In this document: positions 35,448 to 46,026 of the stretch, piece by piece | How positions within the stretch are numbered: the first letter of the stretch is position 1 | Layout of the letters: each line of letters begins with the position of its first letter | DNA from: Saprospiraceae bacterium | Lineage (GTDB): Bacteria; Bacteroidota; Bacteroidia; Chitinophagales; Saprospiraceae | Direction of reading: 5' to 3' | NCBI GenBank assembly: GCA_016716335.1 | Contig: JADJWN010000005.1 | Span: forward strand, 186,001-250,000 | Length of the DNA: 64,000 nucleotides | Program-made: the position numbers and the translations under genes | Notes under the pieces: model-generated | The model's database searches: none | Seen by the model: the letters and a program-made list of their open reading frames with translations, nothing else | What the model was told of the DNA's origin: nothing

Positions 35448-37172
35448 TGCAGAAGTTAGAGCGCAGGAAGAATATTGTAATGTATATTATTCTGACGGTT
35501 TCGGTAATACTGACTTTCAAGACCGCACAACTTCAGCTTTTCACTACCAGGTATCAGGAACAGGCGAGAAAGACCACACTGGAAAAAAGTATCATTTACC
35601 CGTCAAGGGGAATTATTTACGACCGGAAAGGCAGAAATCTTGTGATCAATAAGCCGATTTATGTCATTTACGCGATTTATAACAAGATCGATCCGTCTAT
35701 GGATACTACCTTGTTTTGCAGTCTGCTGGGCATAGACAGGTCAGTTTTTCTCGAAAATCTGAATAAAGACTGGAAAAGCCCTCAGTTCAGCAAGTCTCTG
35801 CCTTTTGTTTTTTTATCCAAGGTCAGTCCTGAGCAATTTGCCGTATTTCAGGAGCATATGTATAAGTTTCCGGGCTTTTATGCAGTGGAAAGAAGTATCA
35901 GAGGATATCCGCATACGCATGGTGCGCATATATTAGGATATCTCGGAGAGGTGGACAAAAAGACAATTGAGAAATACCATGGCCTTTATGCACCCGGAGA
36001 TTTTATCGGGCAGTCGGGACTGGAGGTCGCCTACGAATCTGTATTGGCTGGTGGTAAAGGAGTGAGATACATTCTGAAAGATAATCATGGCAGACTTGCT
36101 AGCCATAGAACCTGCGACGGGAGAAATTCTCGCTATGGTCAGCTCGCCGGGCTATGATCCCAATATTCTGAATCTTGACGAAAGACGAAGTGCCGGTATG
36201 CGTATGCTGCTCAATGATACCATCAACCGGCCATTGAACAACCGGGCTGTTACGGCCAGATATCCGCCGGGCTCCATCTTCAAGCCCATCATGTCTCTGA
36301 TTGCCATGCAAAAGCAGACTACTTATCCCACCCGCACTGTGTATTGCCCGGGCTACTACAGATTGTCTGCTACTAAAGTACAAAAATGTCATGGACACCC
36401 GACGGCCAGCAGTATCAGTGCGGCGATCCAGTATTCCTGCAACACTTATTATTTTCAGCTGCTCCGGGAGTTTCTGGATCAATATGGATACAAAAATCCG
36501 GGTATCGGGCTGGATACACTGGTAAGTTATCTGCATGACTTCGGTCTGGGTGAGAAATTGGGTATGGATTATTCTTATGAAAATAAGGGATTTGTGCCCA
36601 CTTCAGAGTACTACAAACAGGTGTACCGGAAAGAAGCCGGAGGATGGAAATCTGCCTGGGTACTGTCATTGGGTATCGGTCAGGGAGAGCTTCAGCTCAC
36701 AACGGTACAGATGGCCAATCTGGCTGCTATTTTGGCAAACAGGGGATACTATATCCCACCTCATTTTATTAAAAAATTTCAGTCCGGACGTCCGGTGCCC
36801 TCCCAATACCTCACCAAAAAGTATGTGCGCATAGACCAGAAGTATTTTCCCTACGTGATAGACGGACTCGAAAGAGTGGTCACTTCGGGTACAGCCACGG
36901 TAGCCTATGTGCCGGGGCTGGATATTGTCGGTAAAACCGGAACAGCCCAAAACCCTCATGGAAAAGACCACTCCGTATTCTTCGGATTTGCACCCAAGAA
37001 CAATCCTAAAATAGCCATTGCTGTCTTTGTAGAGAATGCAGGATTCGGAGCTCAATGGGCAGCGCCAATTGCCAGTCTGATGATGGAAAAATACATTAAT
37101 GGCCAGATCAGCCCGGAAAGAAAGTATCTGGAGGAAAAAATGATGACCGGAAGCCTGCTCGAACAACCTTGA
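35447..37172 (+). CDS. mrdA: Penicillin-binding protein 2, frameshifted with an internal gap
   Basis: PBP2 is the transpeptidase of rod elongation. The N-terminal part (from 35447) has a membrane anchor and 'YPSRGIIYDRKGRNLVIN' plus the pedestal domain. The transpeptidase part has the active-site 'YPPGSIFKPIMS' (S-x-x-K), 'QYSCNTYYF' (S-x-N) and 'IVGKTGTAQNPHG' (K-T-G). The frames change at about 36088-36103, where 'YILKDNHG' jumps straight to 'LLAIEPATGEILAMVSSPG'. Family members have about 40 extra residues here (linker and start of the transpeptidase domain). So more than a single base is missing: roughly 120-135 bases, not a multiple of three. It is either a local assembly deletion or a true mutation. 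Confidence 0.88.
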
Positions 37173-37194
37173 CAGGATAAAAGGAAAAAATGGC

Positions 37195-38427
37195 TTGCAG
37201 ATGGTAAAAATGGCAAAGATATTTCAATCTCCCGCTTTTGGATTTTTGGCCATAGCATGCCTGATGGTGGGATTTTTGATATCCAAGACTGTGTCCAATG
37301 TCGGCTTCCTTTTCGCCGGTTTATTTGTGATTGCCCGGGCAGAAAGCGCTGTAAAATGGATGAGGCATCCCTGGCTGATCACCTTTGGCCTACTGTCAGT
37401 ATGGGTCATATTGGCAGATATGTACTGGAATGGGTGGGGATTTCTGCAGGGCAGAGGACTCATGAAAGCAGTGTTGTATTTGCTCCCGGTATTTGTCATG
37501 TCCTTTGCGCCGGATCAAAAATGGATAAACCGGGCACATTATCTCATCATAGGGTGCATGATCTGGTCATCTTTGTTCAGTCTGTGGCTGTATGGATCCT
37601 CTCTGGATCAGGTCAATCTGATGTATAAAACCGCCAAGGTAATCCGGACACTTGCTTATAAAGACCATATCAGAATAGGGTGGATGACCGTCGTCAGTAT
37701 GCTCCTGGCAGGATATACCTTCCTGCATGAAGATAACAGAAAAGTCAGAATTGCCCTGGGCCTCTATGTCCTTTTTCAGTTTGTCTTTCTTCATATTCTG
37801 GGATCCAAAATGGGCTTGATTACCCTCTATCTGAGTATTTTTATACTGATCACCATTATGGCTGTACGACACAATGCCCGGGGGCTGTGGTTGTTTCCTC
37901 TGTTAATTATTATCCCATATATTGCCTACAAAACCATACCCTCACTGACCGAAAGGGTCAATTATACCATATATGATTTCAATCATTATATTAAAGGAGA
38001 ATATAAAACAGGGCTGAGCGATGCTACCCGGATAAATTCGATAAAGGCCGGTATAGATATAATCCGCCAAAATCCCTGGAAAGGCACAGGATTCATCGGT
38101 CTGGACAAAGCCACGGACGAATGGTACAATAAAAACCTGCCTGAACTGGCACCCTCAGACAGATTCATTCCGATCAGTGAGGTTTTGGTGTATTGGGCCG
38201 GGGGTGGTATCATAGGATTACTGATTATTTTGACCCATATCCTGCTGCCGTTTTTGTACCGGAAACTTCGTACCTCGGTTTGGTTTCTTACCTATTTTAT
38301 TCCAATATCCCTGAGCCTTTGGGTAGAAACCCACTTTGAAAACCAGTTGCCACTCAGTATGTACGGGTTGATGACGGGATGGTTTTATTACCTTGCTGTA
38401 CGGTCTCAGGCCCGTATTAATCCATAA
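37195..38427 (+). CDS. O-antigen ligase-like polytopic membrane protein
   Basis: A 410-residue protein with about ten hydrophobic helices and a large periplasmic loop near residues 265-330. The loop holds 'SDATRINSIKAGIDIIRQNP' and 'WKGTGFIGLDKATDEWY', the conserved Arg and 'P..G.G.G' elements of the Wzy_C (O-antigen ligase/polymerase) family. It lies 22 bases after mrdA, in the place where rodA is usual; it is not RodA. It would join or polymerise surface glycans on the periplasmic side. The start may be 37195 or ATG 37201. Its 3' end overlaps the convergent rnr gene by 11 bases. Confidence 0.8.
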   Translation: MQMVKMAKIFQSPAFGFLAIACLMVGFLISKTVSNVGFLFAGLFVIARAESAVKWMRHPWLITFGLLSVWVILADMYWNGWGFLQGRGLMKAVLYLLPVFVMSFAPDQKWINRAHYLIIGCMIWSSLFSLWLYGSSLDQVNLMYKTAKVIRTLAYKDHIRIGWMTVVSMLLAGYTFLHEDNRKVRIALGLYVLFQFVFLHILGSKMGLITLYLSIFILITIMAVRHNARGLWLFPLLIIIPYIAYKTIPSLTERVNYTIYDFNHYIKGEYKTGLSDATRINSIKAGIDIIRQNPWKGTGFIGLDKATDEWYNKNLPELAPSDRFIPISEVLVYWAGGGIIGLLIILTHILLPFLYRKLRTSVWFLTYFIPISLSLWVETHFENQLPLSMYGLMTGWFYYLAVRSQARINP

Positions 38428-40565
38428 CAAGCTCCATATCCGTTTTACGGGTACCCAGATCTGCTCCGGTAATTTTGACCTTCACATGTTGACCGATAAA
38501 AAATTCCAGCCCTGAAATCCTTCCTTTAGCCTTGAAACCATGGTCGGAGATCAAAAAACGGTCAGGCAGACTGTCAAAGGGTACCAGACCCTCCACCTTA
38601 CTTTCCTTGAGTTCTACAAAAAAGCCTTTGTCAATCATACCTGAAATCACCCCTTCAAATACATCGCCGATATGGTAAAGAATGTACTCGGTCTGCTTGT
38701 ATTTTACGGATTCTCTCTCTGCATCGGTAGCCTTTCGCTCCTGCTGGGATATATAATGGGCCTGCTGCGAAAGTTTTTCCTTATCTGCCCGATATTCACC
38801 CCTGAGATTTTTTTCCAGAATACGATGTACCAGCACATCCGAATACCGGCGAATCGGCGAGGTGAAATGTGTGTAATACTCAAACCCCAGACCATAGTGC
38901 CCGATATTCTGCGTAGAATACTCAGCTTTAGCCATAGTACGGATACCCAGAGGAAGCAACAATGCCAGTGCATCATTTTCCTTTGCTGCTTCTGTCAGCC
39001 TGTTGAATGAATCTACGATATTCGACGGAGTGTCATACCTGAACTGAAACCCCAACTGTTTTGCAAACATGGCAAAATCATACAGTTTTTCGGGATTGGG
39101 CAGGTCGTGAACCCTGTAAATAAACGGAATCTCTGGAATGGATTTCTTTCCGACATACATAGCCACCCGCTTATTGGCCAGTAACATGAAATCTTCAATC
39201 AGCATGTGGGCATCCTTACGCTCTTTTACATACAATCCCACCGGCTTGTTGTCTTCATCCAGAATAAATTGTACCTCTTCGGATTCGAAGCTGATAGACC
39301 CTTGGTCAAATCTTTCTTTTCTGAGTTTATGCGCAATTTTGTTGAGTGTAATAAGCTCCGGAGCGAAATCTCCCGTCCCGGTTTCAAGTACCTCCTGCGC
39401 CTCCTCGTAGGTAAAACGTCGGTCTGAGTGTATAATCGTCTTGCCAAACCATTCAGCTTTCAGATGGTACTCAGGATCAAATTCAAATACTGCACTGAAG
39501 GTGTATTTATCTTCATGTGGATTGAGCGAGCACAGGTCATTAGACAGTTTTTCGGGAAGCATCGGACATACCCCTGTCCACCAGGTAAACAGAGGTCGAT
39601 CGGGAAAAAGCCTCTTTGTCCAAAGCAGTGTTTTCCTGCATGAAGTGTGTGACATCGGCTATATGTACTCCTACCTCAATATTGCCGTTTTCCAGTACTC
39701 TGTAGGACAAGGCATCATCAAAATCCCGGGCGGTGAGCGGATCTATGGTAAAAGTAGTGACTGTCCTGAAGTCCCTTCTTCGGGCTATTTCGGCTTCGGT
39801 GATTTCACCTTTTATACTTTCTGCTTCTGCAATGACTTCTTCGGGAAATTCCGGACTGAATCCATTGGCAAGGAGAATGGTGAGCATAGCCATTTCATGC
39901 TCATCCGTTTTATCCACGATGCCGGTGACATATCCCCAGATGGATTTGTTCTGTCTCTTTCCCCATTCGGTGATTTCTACGGTGACTATCTGGCCGTCTT
40001 TGGCATCACCGATGAGGCTGTTCTTTACATACACCTCAGGATAAAACCGCGTACTTTCAGGATATACGATGGCATATCTTTCGAAGGTACGCAGGGTGCC
40101 GATAATTTTTGTCAGGGATCTGCGGACTATTTCAACTACTTTTCCCTCCGGTCTTCTGCGCCGGGATGATGCATCTACCTCAATGCGCACTATATCCTTG
40201 TGCATGGCTCCGGCCAGATTTTTGGAAGGCACATAGACATCTTCCGGAAAGTCTGTCCCTGTGATGTATGCCGCTCCTGAACGGGTCATGTCCACCACTC
40301 CCGTCAGCAGTATTTTTTTTCCGGCACCGGGTGTTTTTTTATCCGCACTTTTATTCCACTTGTAGGTATTGTCCGGCAATGTTTTGACCTGACCCTGTCT
40401 GACGAGTTCTTCGAGTATCTCTTTGATAGCCAGCGGTGGATTGACTACATTGATTTTTCTCGATATGCTCAGCGGAGTAAATCCGGTGCGGGGACTTTTG
40501 CTCAATAATTTGATAATCTGGTTTTTCAGATCTTCCTTTTTGAGTTGTCTGGTCCTTCTTTTCAT
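38417..40565 (-). CDS. rnr: Ribonuclease R, frameshifted
   Basis: RNase R is a 3'-5' exoribonuclease for structured RNA. It has an N-terminal helix-turn-helix and cold-shock domains, then the RNB catalytic domain with 'FTIDPLTARDFDDALSYRV' (the metal-binding Asp series) and 'YTHFTSPIRRYSDVLVHRIL', then an S1 domain ('GDVFEGVISGMIDKGFFVEL'). The frame from 40565 fails after 'STSVYLVDRG'. The other frame resumes with 'PMLPEKLSNDLCSL'. The break is in the run of four C at 39571-39574, where one fewer base gives the canonical 'VDRVCPMLPE'. The repaired protein is about 715 residues, normal. An indel in the homopolymer is most likely a sequencing error. Confidence 0.93.
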
Positions 40566-40651
40566 AGAAATTTATTTGTACTGGAAACTGGTAAATACCG
40601 GGCTATATTATGATTGATATCTGATATCGGAGTTTTTGCCTGCATCAGCTT

Positions 40652-41143
40652 TTAATTATTTATCGCCCGATAATCACTGTCAAAAATCAATTCGCCGTTG
40701 GCCAGTATTTCCATCGAGTACAATCTGGACCTGGCAGGATCGTAGTCTTTACCTTCTGTTTCATGTCCGGCTATGATATTTATGGTCAGGTCGGGCTCTA
40801 TGCTTGCTATGGAGCGATTGATTTTGTCACCTTCCACAACGGTGGAGGCTATGACTTTTCTTGAAATAAAATTCCATTTTTTGTCCAATGTAACGATCAC
40901 ATACTCATACCTGAGCAAACTACCCTTCCAGTACACCAATGCGGTAAAATGCTCCTGTGCCGGCAACCTGAAACAGGGAATAAACTCGGTAAATTCATCA
41001 ATCTGCTGTTCCCATTGGGCAAGGTAGCTGTCTATCAGCTCCCGGGGCAGCATTTCATTTTCGCTCTCAAAGCTATCTTTCATTTCTTCCGTAAGCAATA
41101 CCGGAAGCTCTATTTCAGGAAAAAATAACAGTAATGACTCCAT
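40652..41143 (-). CDS. Hypothetical protein, 163 residues
   Basis: I do not recognise this protein. It has no signal peptide or membrane helix. The N-terminal third is acidic and helical ('LTEEMKDSFESENEMLPREL'). The rest seems to be beta-rich ('LLRYEYVIVTLDKKWNFISR', 'EPDLTINIIAGHETEGKDYD'). It starts 5 bases after the nadC stop on the same strand, so it is co-transcribed with nadC and lies upstream of rnr (86-base gap). A role in NAD metabolism is not supported by any motif. Confidence 0.6.
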   Translation of the reverse strand: MESLLLFFPEIELPVLLTEEMKDSFESENEMLPRELIDSYLAQWEQQIDEFTEFIPCFRLPAQEHFTALVYWKGSLLRYEYVIVTLDKKWNFISRKVIASTVVEGDKINRSIASIEPDLTINIIAGHETEGKDYDPARSRLYSMEILANGELIFDSDYRAINN

Positions 41144-41148
41144 GATCC

Positions 41149-42003
41149 TTATTTAATGACTTTCAGGCTCATATCCAGACAACCGGCAGAATGTGTCAGT
41201 GCACCTACAGATATATAATCCACCCCGGTGAGGGCTATTTTTCGCACAGTCCTGAGTGTGACCCCACCGGAGGCTTCCGTCTCAAATCTTTTGTCCACAT
41301 GTGCCACGGCTTCCGCGAGAATGGGAAGTTCGAAGTTGTCAAACATGATGCGGGTAATACCACCCCGGTCCAGGACTTCCTGCACTTCTACCAGATTTCT
41401 GACTTCCACCGTGATCCCAAGATTGAGATTATTTTCCCTGAGGTAAGCATGCACCTTGTCAATAGCCCGGGAGATAGAACCACATGCATCTACATGATTG
41501 TCCTTGATCATGATCCAGTCATAAAGTCCTACCCTGTAATTGGTGCAGCCTCCTATGCTTACGGCCCATTTTTCAAGAAAACGGATCAGAGGTGTGGTCT
41601 TGCGGGTATCCAGTATTTTTACTGGCAGGTCTTCCACCTCAAAAGCAAATCTGCTGCTGAGGGTGGCAATGCCGCTCATACGTTGCATACTGTTCAAAAT
41701 CAGCCTTTCGGCCATGAGGAGTGCCCGGGTATTGCATTCCACATAAAAGGCCACATCACCGTATTTGAAATCCGAGCCGTCAGGCATGACCACTTCGATG
41801 ATGCTTGAAGGATCTACATGTCTGAATATACTCTCTGCCAGTTGTACTCCGGCTATGACGCCTTCGTCCTTCACCAGCAGACGTGCCTTGGTACGGGACG
41901 ATGCCGGGATACATGCCTGTGAAGTGTGATCGCCCGGACCTATATCCTCCTGCAATCCTGCTACGATAAAGTTGTGCAACTGCTCTGAATCTACTTTATA
42001 CAT
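41149..42003 (-). CDS. nadC: Nicotinate-nucleotide pyrophosphorylase (carboxylating)
   Basis: A 284-residue quinolinate phosphoribosyltransferase. 'LDTRKTTPLIRFLEKWAVSI' followed by 'GGCTNYRVGLYDWIMIKDNH' are the substrate-binding Arg/Lys/His segments, 'ITVEVRNLVEVQEVL' and 'IMFDNFELPILAEAV' supply the acidic phosphoribosyl contacts, and 'EASGGVTLRTVRKIALTGVD' completes the barrel. It turns quinolinate and PRPP into nicotinate mononucleotide, CO2 and pyrophosphate in de novo NAD synthesis. It is intact. nadA and nadB are not in the window. Confidence 0.95.
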   Translation of the reverse strand: MYKVDSEQLHNFIVAGLQEDIGPGDHTSQACIPASSRTKARLLVKDEGVIAGVQLAESIFRHVDPSSIIEVVMPDGSDFKYGDVAFYVECNTRALLMAERLILNSMQRMSGIATLSSRFAFEVEDLPVKILDTRKTTPLIRFLEKWAVSIGGCTNYRVGLYDWIMIKDNHVDACGSISRAIDKVHAYLRENNLNLGITVEVRNLVEVQEVLDRGGITRIMFDNFELPILAEAVAHVDKRFETEASGGVTLRTVRKIALTGVDYISVGALTHSAGCLDMSLKVIK

Positions 42004-42316
42004 CCCATATATTATTTAAAAAACTGCCGCAAGTTACGGGATTGTAAGCCAAATAAAAAAAGCGGGGCGCATTTATTGGATGAGTTGTGGAACCGGATAA
42101 TTGTACAACACTGTGCAAACAGGTTTATTCCGGATTGATCGGTTGATTGCAGGCATAAATTGCTTCAAAGTATGAGTGGCGCTGCAAACTATGGTGTGAA
42201 GGCCGTATTGATTAAAAAATGTTTGTATCCCGGGCTTTTATGTAAATCGTTATCCGGATTATTCCGGCTCTGATACTGACAGATGCGGCAGTCAGTTATT
42301 ATCTGCTCCATTCCGT
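42004..42316. other. Intergenic region without a recognised gene
   Basis: 313 bases between the nadC start and the ABC-F stop, both minus strand. No coding frame, tRNA-like fold or clear promoter box was found. It must hold the nadC promoter and the end of the ABC-F transcript. Confidence 0.5.
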
Positions 42317-44174
42317 TCAGATGGATTCTGACATTTCAAGCCACTTCATTTCTTTTTCATCTAATTGTTCCTGAACAAGTTTGAGTTTTTCAGACCACTC
42401 CATGATTTCGGCCGGTGAGAGGTCGGGATTTTCAAATTTCAGGTTGATTTCGGTTTTCTGATTTTCCAGCTTCTGGATTTCCTTTTCCAGTTTTTGCAGT
42501 TCTTTGCGTTGCTCAAACTGTATTTTATTCTGACTTGCCTCTTTCTTCGGGCTGTCTGATCCGGTATCCGATGTCGGCCCGGAGCTTTTCTCCCCGGATT
42601 TTTGTAAAGCTCTGTATTCTGAATAACTGCCGTTAAAATCTTTGATTTTGCCGTTTCCTTCAAACACAAAAATGTGGTCCACCAGCCTGTCCATAAAATA
42701 ACGGTCATGTGTCACAATAATCAGACAGCCTGGAAAATCCATGAGGTAATCCTCCAGTACATTGAGGGTAAGGATATCAAGATCATTGGTGGGCTCGTCC
42801 AGAATCAGAAAATTGGGGTTTTTCATCAGTATGGTGAGCAGGTACAGTCTCCGTTTTTCGCCACCGCTCAGCTGTGACACATACACCCTTTGCTGCGATC
42901 TGGGAAAAAGAAATCTCTCCAGCAGGGATTCGGCGCTCAATTTCTGGCCTTTCTCCATGGGAATGTACTCTGCAATATCCCTGATCACGTCCAGCACGGT
43001 CTTGTCTTCATTGAGTACAAGGCCTTCCTGATCATAATACCCCTGCACTAAGGTGTCACCGGCTACTATTTTTCCGGTATCCGGGGGCAAACTCTGCGTG
43101 ATAAGTTTGAGAAAAGTGGATTTTCCCGAACCGTTGGGGCCGACAATGCCCACCCTTTCACCTTTCTTGAATTTATAGCTGAAAGGCTCCAGTATTTTTT
43201 TATTTCCAAAGTTTTTCGAAATATTATGCAGTTCCAGGATTTTCGATCCCAACCTTGACGCCTGAATATTGATCTGCATATCTTCCTGCACTGTTCCTGA
43301 TTTGGCTCTGGATTCGATTTCATAAAATTCATCGATCCGTGATTTGGCTTTGGTTGTCCGGGCCTGTGGCTGTCTGCGCATCCATTCCAGTTCACGGGCA
43401 TAGAGTTTTTTGGTCTTCTCGAGATTGGCAGCCTGATTGAGCATACGGGCCTCCTTTTTCTCGAGATATGCGGCATAATTTCCCCTGTAAACATAGATAT
43501 TCCCCTGGTCAAGCTCTATAATCTCATTACACACATTGTCCAGAAAATAACGGTCATGTGTCACCATAAACAAGGTGAGGTTGGGCCTCTGAAGGAAAGT
43601 CTCGAGCCATTCTATCATCTCAATGTCCAGATGGTTGGTCGGTTCATCGAGTATCAGAAAATCAGGGTCATCTATCAGAATGCCTGCCAGGGCCAGTCTC
43701 TTTCGCTGCCCTCCGGACATAGTGCCGGTTTTCTGTTGCAGGTCCTGAATCTTCAGACGAAACAGTATCTCCTTGATGGAGGCTTCCTTATCCCATGCCT
43801 TGAGGTCATCCATCAGAGCAGCGGCCTTTTGTATGGCTTCATCATTGCCGCTTAACAGGGCATTTTCATAGTCGCGGATTGCTTTAATGGCCGGATTGTC
43901 CGAATCAAATATCGTCTCCATGACTAGCCCCGGGATCAAACTGAGGGTCCTGATTCAAAAAAGAAATATGTATTCCTTTGGCAAACTGAATTCTCGCATT
44001 TTCTCCTTCGGCACCTTCTTCACCTGCTATCACTCTGAGCAGTGTGGTTTTGCCGGATCCGTTTTTGGCAATGAGGGCAATTTTGTCCCCCTTATTTACG
44101 GAGAGCTGTATATTTTTGAAAAGGATTTTTTCCCCGTATGATCTGGTTACATTTTCGAGACTCAGATATTGCAT
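42317..44174 (-). CDS. ABC-F ATPase (Uup-like), frameshifted
   Basis: A ribosome-associated ABC-F protein with two ATPase domains. Domain 1: 'LIAKNGSGKTTLLRVI', signature 'TMSGGQRKRLALAGIL', 'DPDFLILDEPTNHLD'. Domain 2: 'GIVGPNGSGKSTFLKLI', 'QLSGGEKRRLYLLTIL'. A C-terminal coiled coil ('QKLEKEIQKLENQKTEINLK') fits the Uup subgroup, which acts on stalled or branched complexes. The first frame (from 44174) ends shortly after 'FLNQDPQFDPGAS'. The second frame resumes with 'VMETIFDSDNPAI' around 43921-43931. Loss of one GT dinucleotide would restore 'DPGASVMETIF', and one extra G is the alternative. The repaired protein has about 619 residues. No membrane domain is present. Confidence 0.9.
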
Positions 44175-44444
44175 TACCTATATTCAGATTTATAAAACAG
44201 CGGACGAAGATAGTCTTTTGGTACCACCTGATAATTATAAAAATGGTTTGAATTGGAATAATGTTCACCCTTAGTGTTAATAAACCCGGTTTCAATTTTT
44301 TTATCCATCATTGTGAATGATGCCTGATGATAGATCATTTTTTATATTTTTGAAGTCTTTATTTTGGATTAACCCGATTTCAGGGCTAATGAAGAAAGTA
44401 CGGAGTTCTTCAGAATCCAAATGCATTCTTTTTATAACTGGTGT

Positions 44445-45644
44445 ATGAATCACATTGTCCAACTTCTGTCAGCCACGGCCATCATCCTTTTATGCTGCCA
44501 ATGCAGCCCTAAGAATCCTTTGGCCCGATTGATCAGGCAAGATCCGGAATTATATCGTATCGCCTCTGACAGTCAATACGAGGTACAGGTACTTTACACC
44601 ACAATCAGCAAGAAAAACGGTAAGATGCAATCCTATGCCTGGAATGTAAATGCGGAACAATACTTCTATCCTGCGAGTACCGTCAAAATGCCGGTAGCAT
44701 TCCTCACCCTGCAGAAGATCAGGCAACTGCAACGCTCCGGCATAGATGTGCACATAGACGATGATATGCTTACAGCCCAAAGCAGGGAGGCACAAAGCCC
44801 GGCTTTTTCCGACAGCACTACTGTGTCAGGAAAGCCAAACATCAGACGATATATCGAAAAAATTTTTGCCGTCAGTGACAATGACGCCTACAATCGCCTG
44901 TATGAACTGCTGGGGGCTGACTACATCAATCAATCACTGTACAAACTGGGACTGAACCGGGGTACAGTAATCAACCACAGAGTAGGAGTAAGCGGCTATA
45001 ATTATGAAGAAAACAGACATACCAACAATATCCGGTTTTTCAGAAATGGGCAGATGCTCTATGACAAACCAGCCATGAGAGACAGTACCGACTGGAAGCA
45101 CAAAGCCAAAGGAGCTGTCAAAGGTATAGGCTATATAGACAGCCATGACAGTCTGGTGATGCAGCCATTTGACTTCAGTCTGAAGAACTTTTACAGTCTC
45201 CCTGATATGGAAGGTACCCTTATGCGTATCTTTCATCCTGAAAGATTCAATCCGGATCAGCGTTTTGATATCACAGAGGCAGACCTGGAATTGCTGAAGA
45301 AAGCTATGTCCTATCCGCCCACTGCCTATCCCTTTTACAGAACAGACAGCAGTTTTCACAAGAATTATGTAAAGTTTCTGATACATGGTGCCCTTAATGA
45401 TTCAGGAATATCGGATGAAGTGAAAATCTATAATAAAGTGGGCAATGCCTATGGCTATCTGATAGATTGTGCTTACATAGAGGACAAACGATCGGGCCGG
45501 TCATTTTATCTCACAGCCGTGATACACGTAAACAAAAATCAGATATATAATGACGGGGTGTATGAATATGATCAGACCGGGCTTCCTTTTCTGGCAAGGC
45601 TGGGACAGAAGGTGCTGGAATATGAAAGAAGTCTTAAAGATTAA
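44445..45644 (+). CDS. Lipoprotein serine hydrolase, class A beta-lactamase-like fold
   Basis: A 399-residue lipoprotein ('MNHIVQLLSATAIILLCCQC', acylated Cys between residues 17 and 20). The mature part carries penicillin-recognising motifs: Ser78-x-x-Lys81 in 'YPASTVKMPVAF', Ser144-Asp145-Asn146 in 'VSDNDAYNRLYE', and a K-V-G in place of K-T-G ('YNKVGNAYGYLIDC'). It therefore belongs to the class A beta-lactamase superfamily, but the long insert between the motifs and the changed third motif make antibiotic hydrolysis doubtful. Cell-wall or ester substrates are possible. ATG 44445 is preferred to 44421 for the signal peptide. It is a lone gene, divergent from the ABC-F gene. Confidence 0.78.
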   Translation: MNHIVQLLSATAIILLCCQCSPKNPLARLIRQDPELYRIASDSQYEVQVLYTTISKKNGKMQSYAWNVNAEQYFYPASTVKMPVAFLTLQKIRQLQRSGIDVHIDDDMLTAQSREAQSPAFSDSTTVSGKPNIRRYIEKIFAVSDNDAYNRLYELLGADYINQSLYKLGLNRGTVINHRVGVSGYNYEENRHTNNIRFFRNGQMLYDKPAMRDSTDWKHKAKGAVKGIGYIDSHDSLVMQPFDFSLKNFYSLPDMEGTLMRIFHPERFNPDQRFDITEADLELLKKAMSYPPTAYPFYRTDSSFHKNYVKFLIHGALNDSGISDEVKIYNKVGNAYGYLIDCAYIEDKRSGRSFYLTAVIHVNKNQIYNDGVYEYDQTGLPFLARLGQKVLEYERSLKD

Positions 45645-46005
45645 GCAGAAAACTACCTGTCAGCAAAATTTGAAGAGCTGTGTTACATAAACCGTGATTG
45701 TACTCTGGTAAATCTATTACGGACTTATTTGCCGGATAAATAACTTCGCCCATCGACTAAAGCCCATGATTACACATTCCTTTGGAAATTTTCCTACGGA
45801 CTGAATATTTGACCATTTTATGGGCATACATAGAAAACTGTGATTTGAAATAATTACAAATCATTCATAATCAATAAAATAAGCTTCGGACTTAAATTAC
45901 TATATTGCCATTTTAAGACTCATCACGAAGTTCTAATGCATAGTACCGGTAAAAAAAGCGCATAATCCTTGCAACATTTGTCAAATTATCGTTGTTTTGC
46001 AAATA
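45645..46005. other. Intergenic region without a recognised gene
   Basis: About 360 AT-rich bases upstream of marR. No coding frame, RNA fold or terminator is convincing. The promoter of the tyrosine-degradation operon should be near the right end. Confidence 0.5.
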
Positions 46006-46019
46006 ATTAGTACACTAAT
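46006..46019. promoter_or_regulatory. Inverted repeat upstream of marR, possible operator
   Basis: ATTAGT-AC-ACTAAT is a 6-bp inverted repeat with a 2-bp spacer, 7 bases upstream of the preferred marR start (46027). This is the usual place for a MarR autoregulatory site. Confidence 0.5.
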
Positions 46020-46026
46020 AATTGTT

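Noticed and set aside
37195..38427. rodA, expected after mrdA
   Set aside because: The protein lacks RodA/FtsW motifs and has the Wzy_C-type Arg-containing loop instead.
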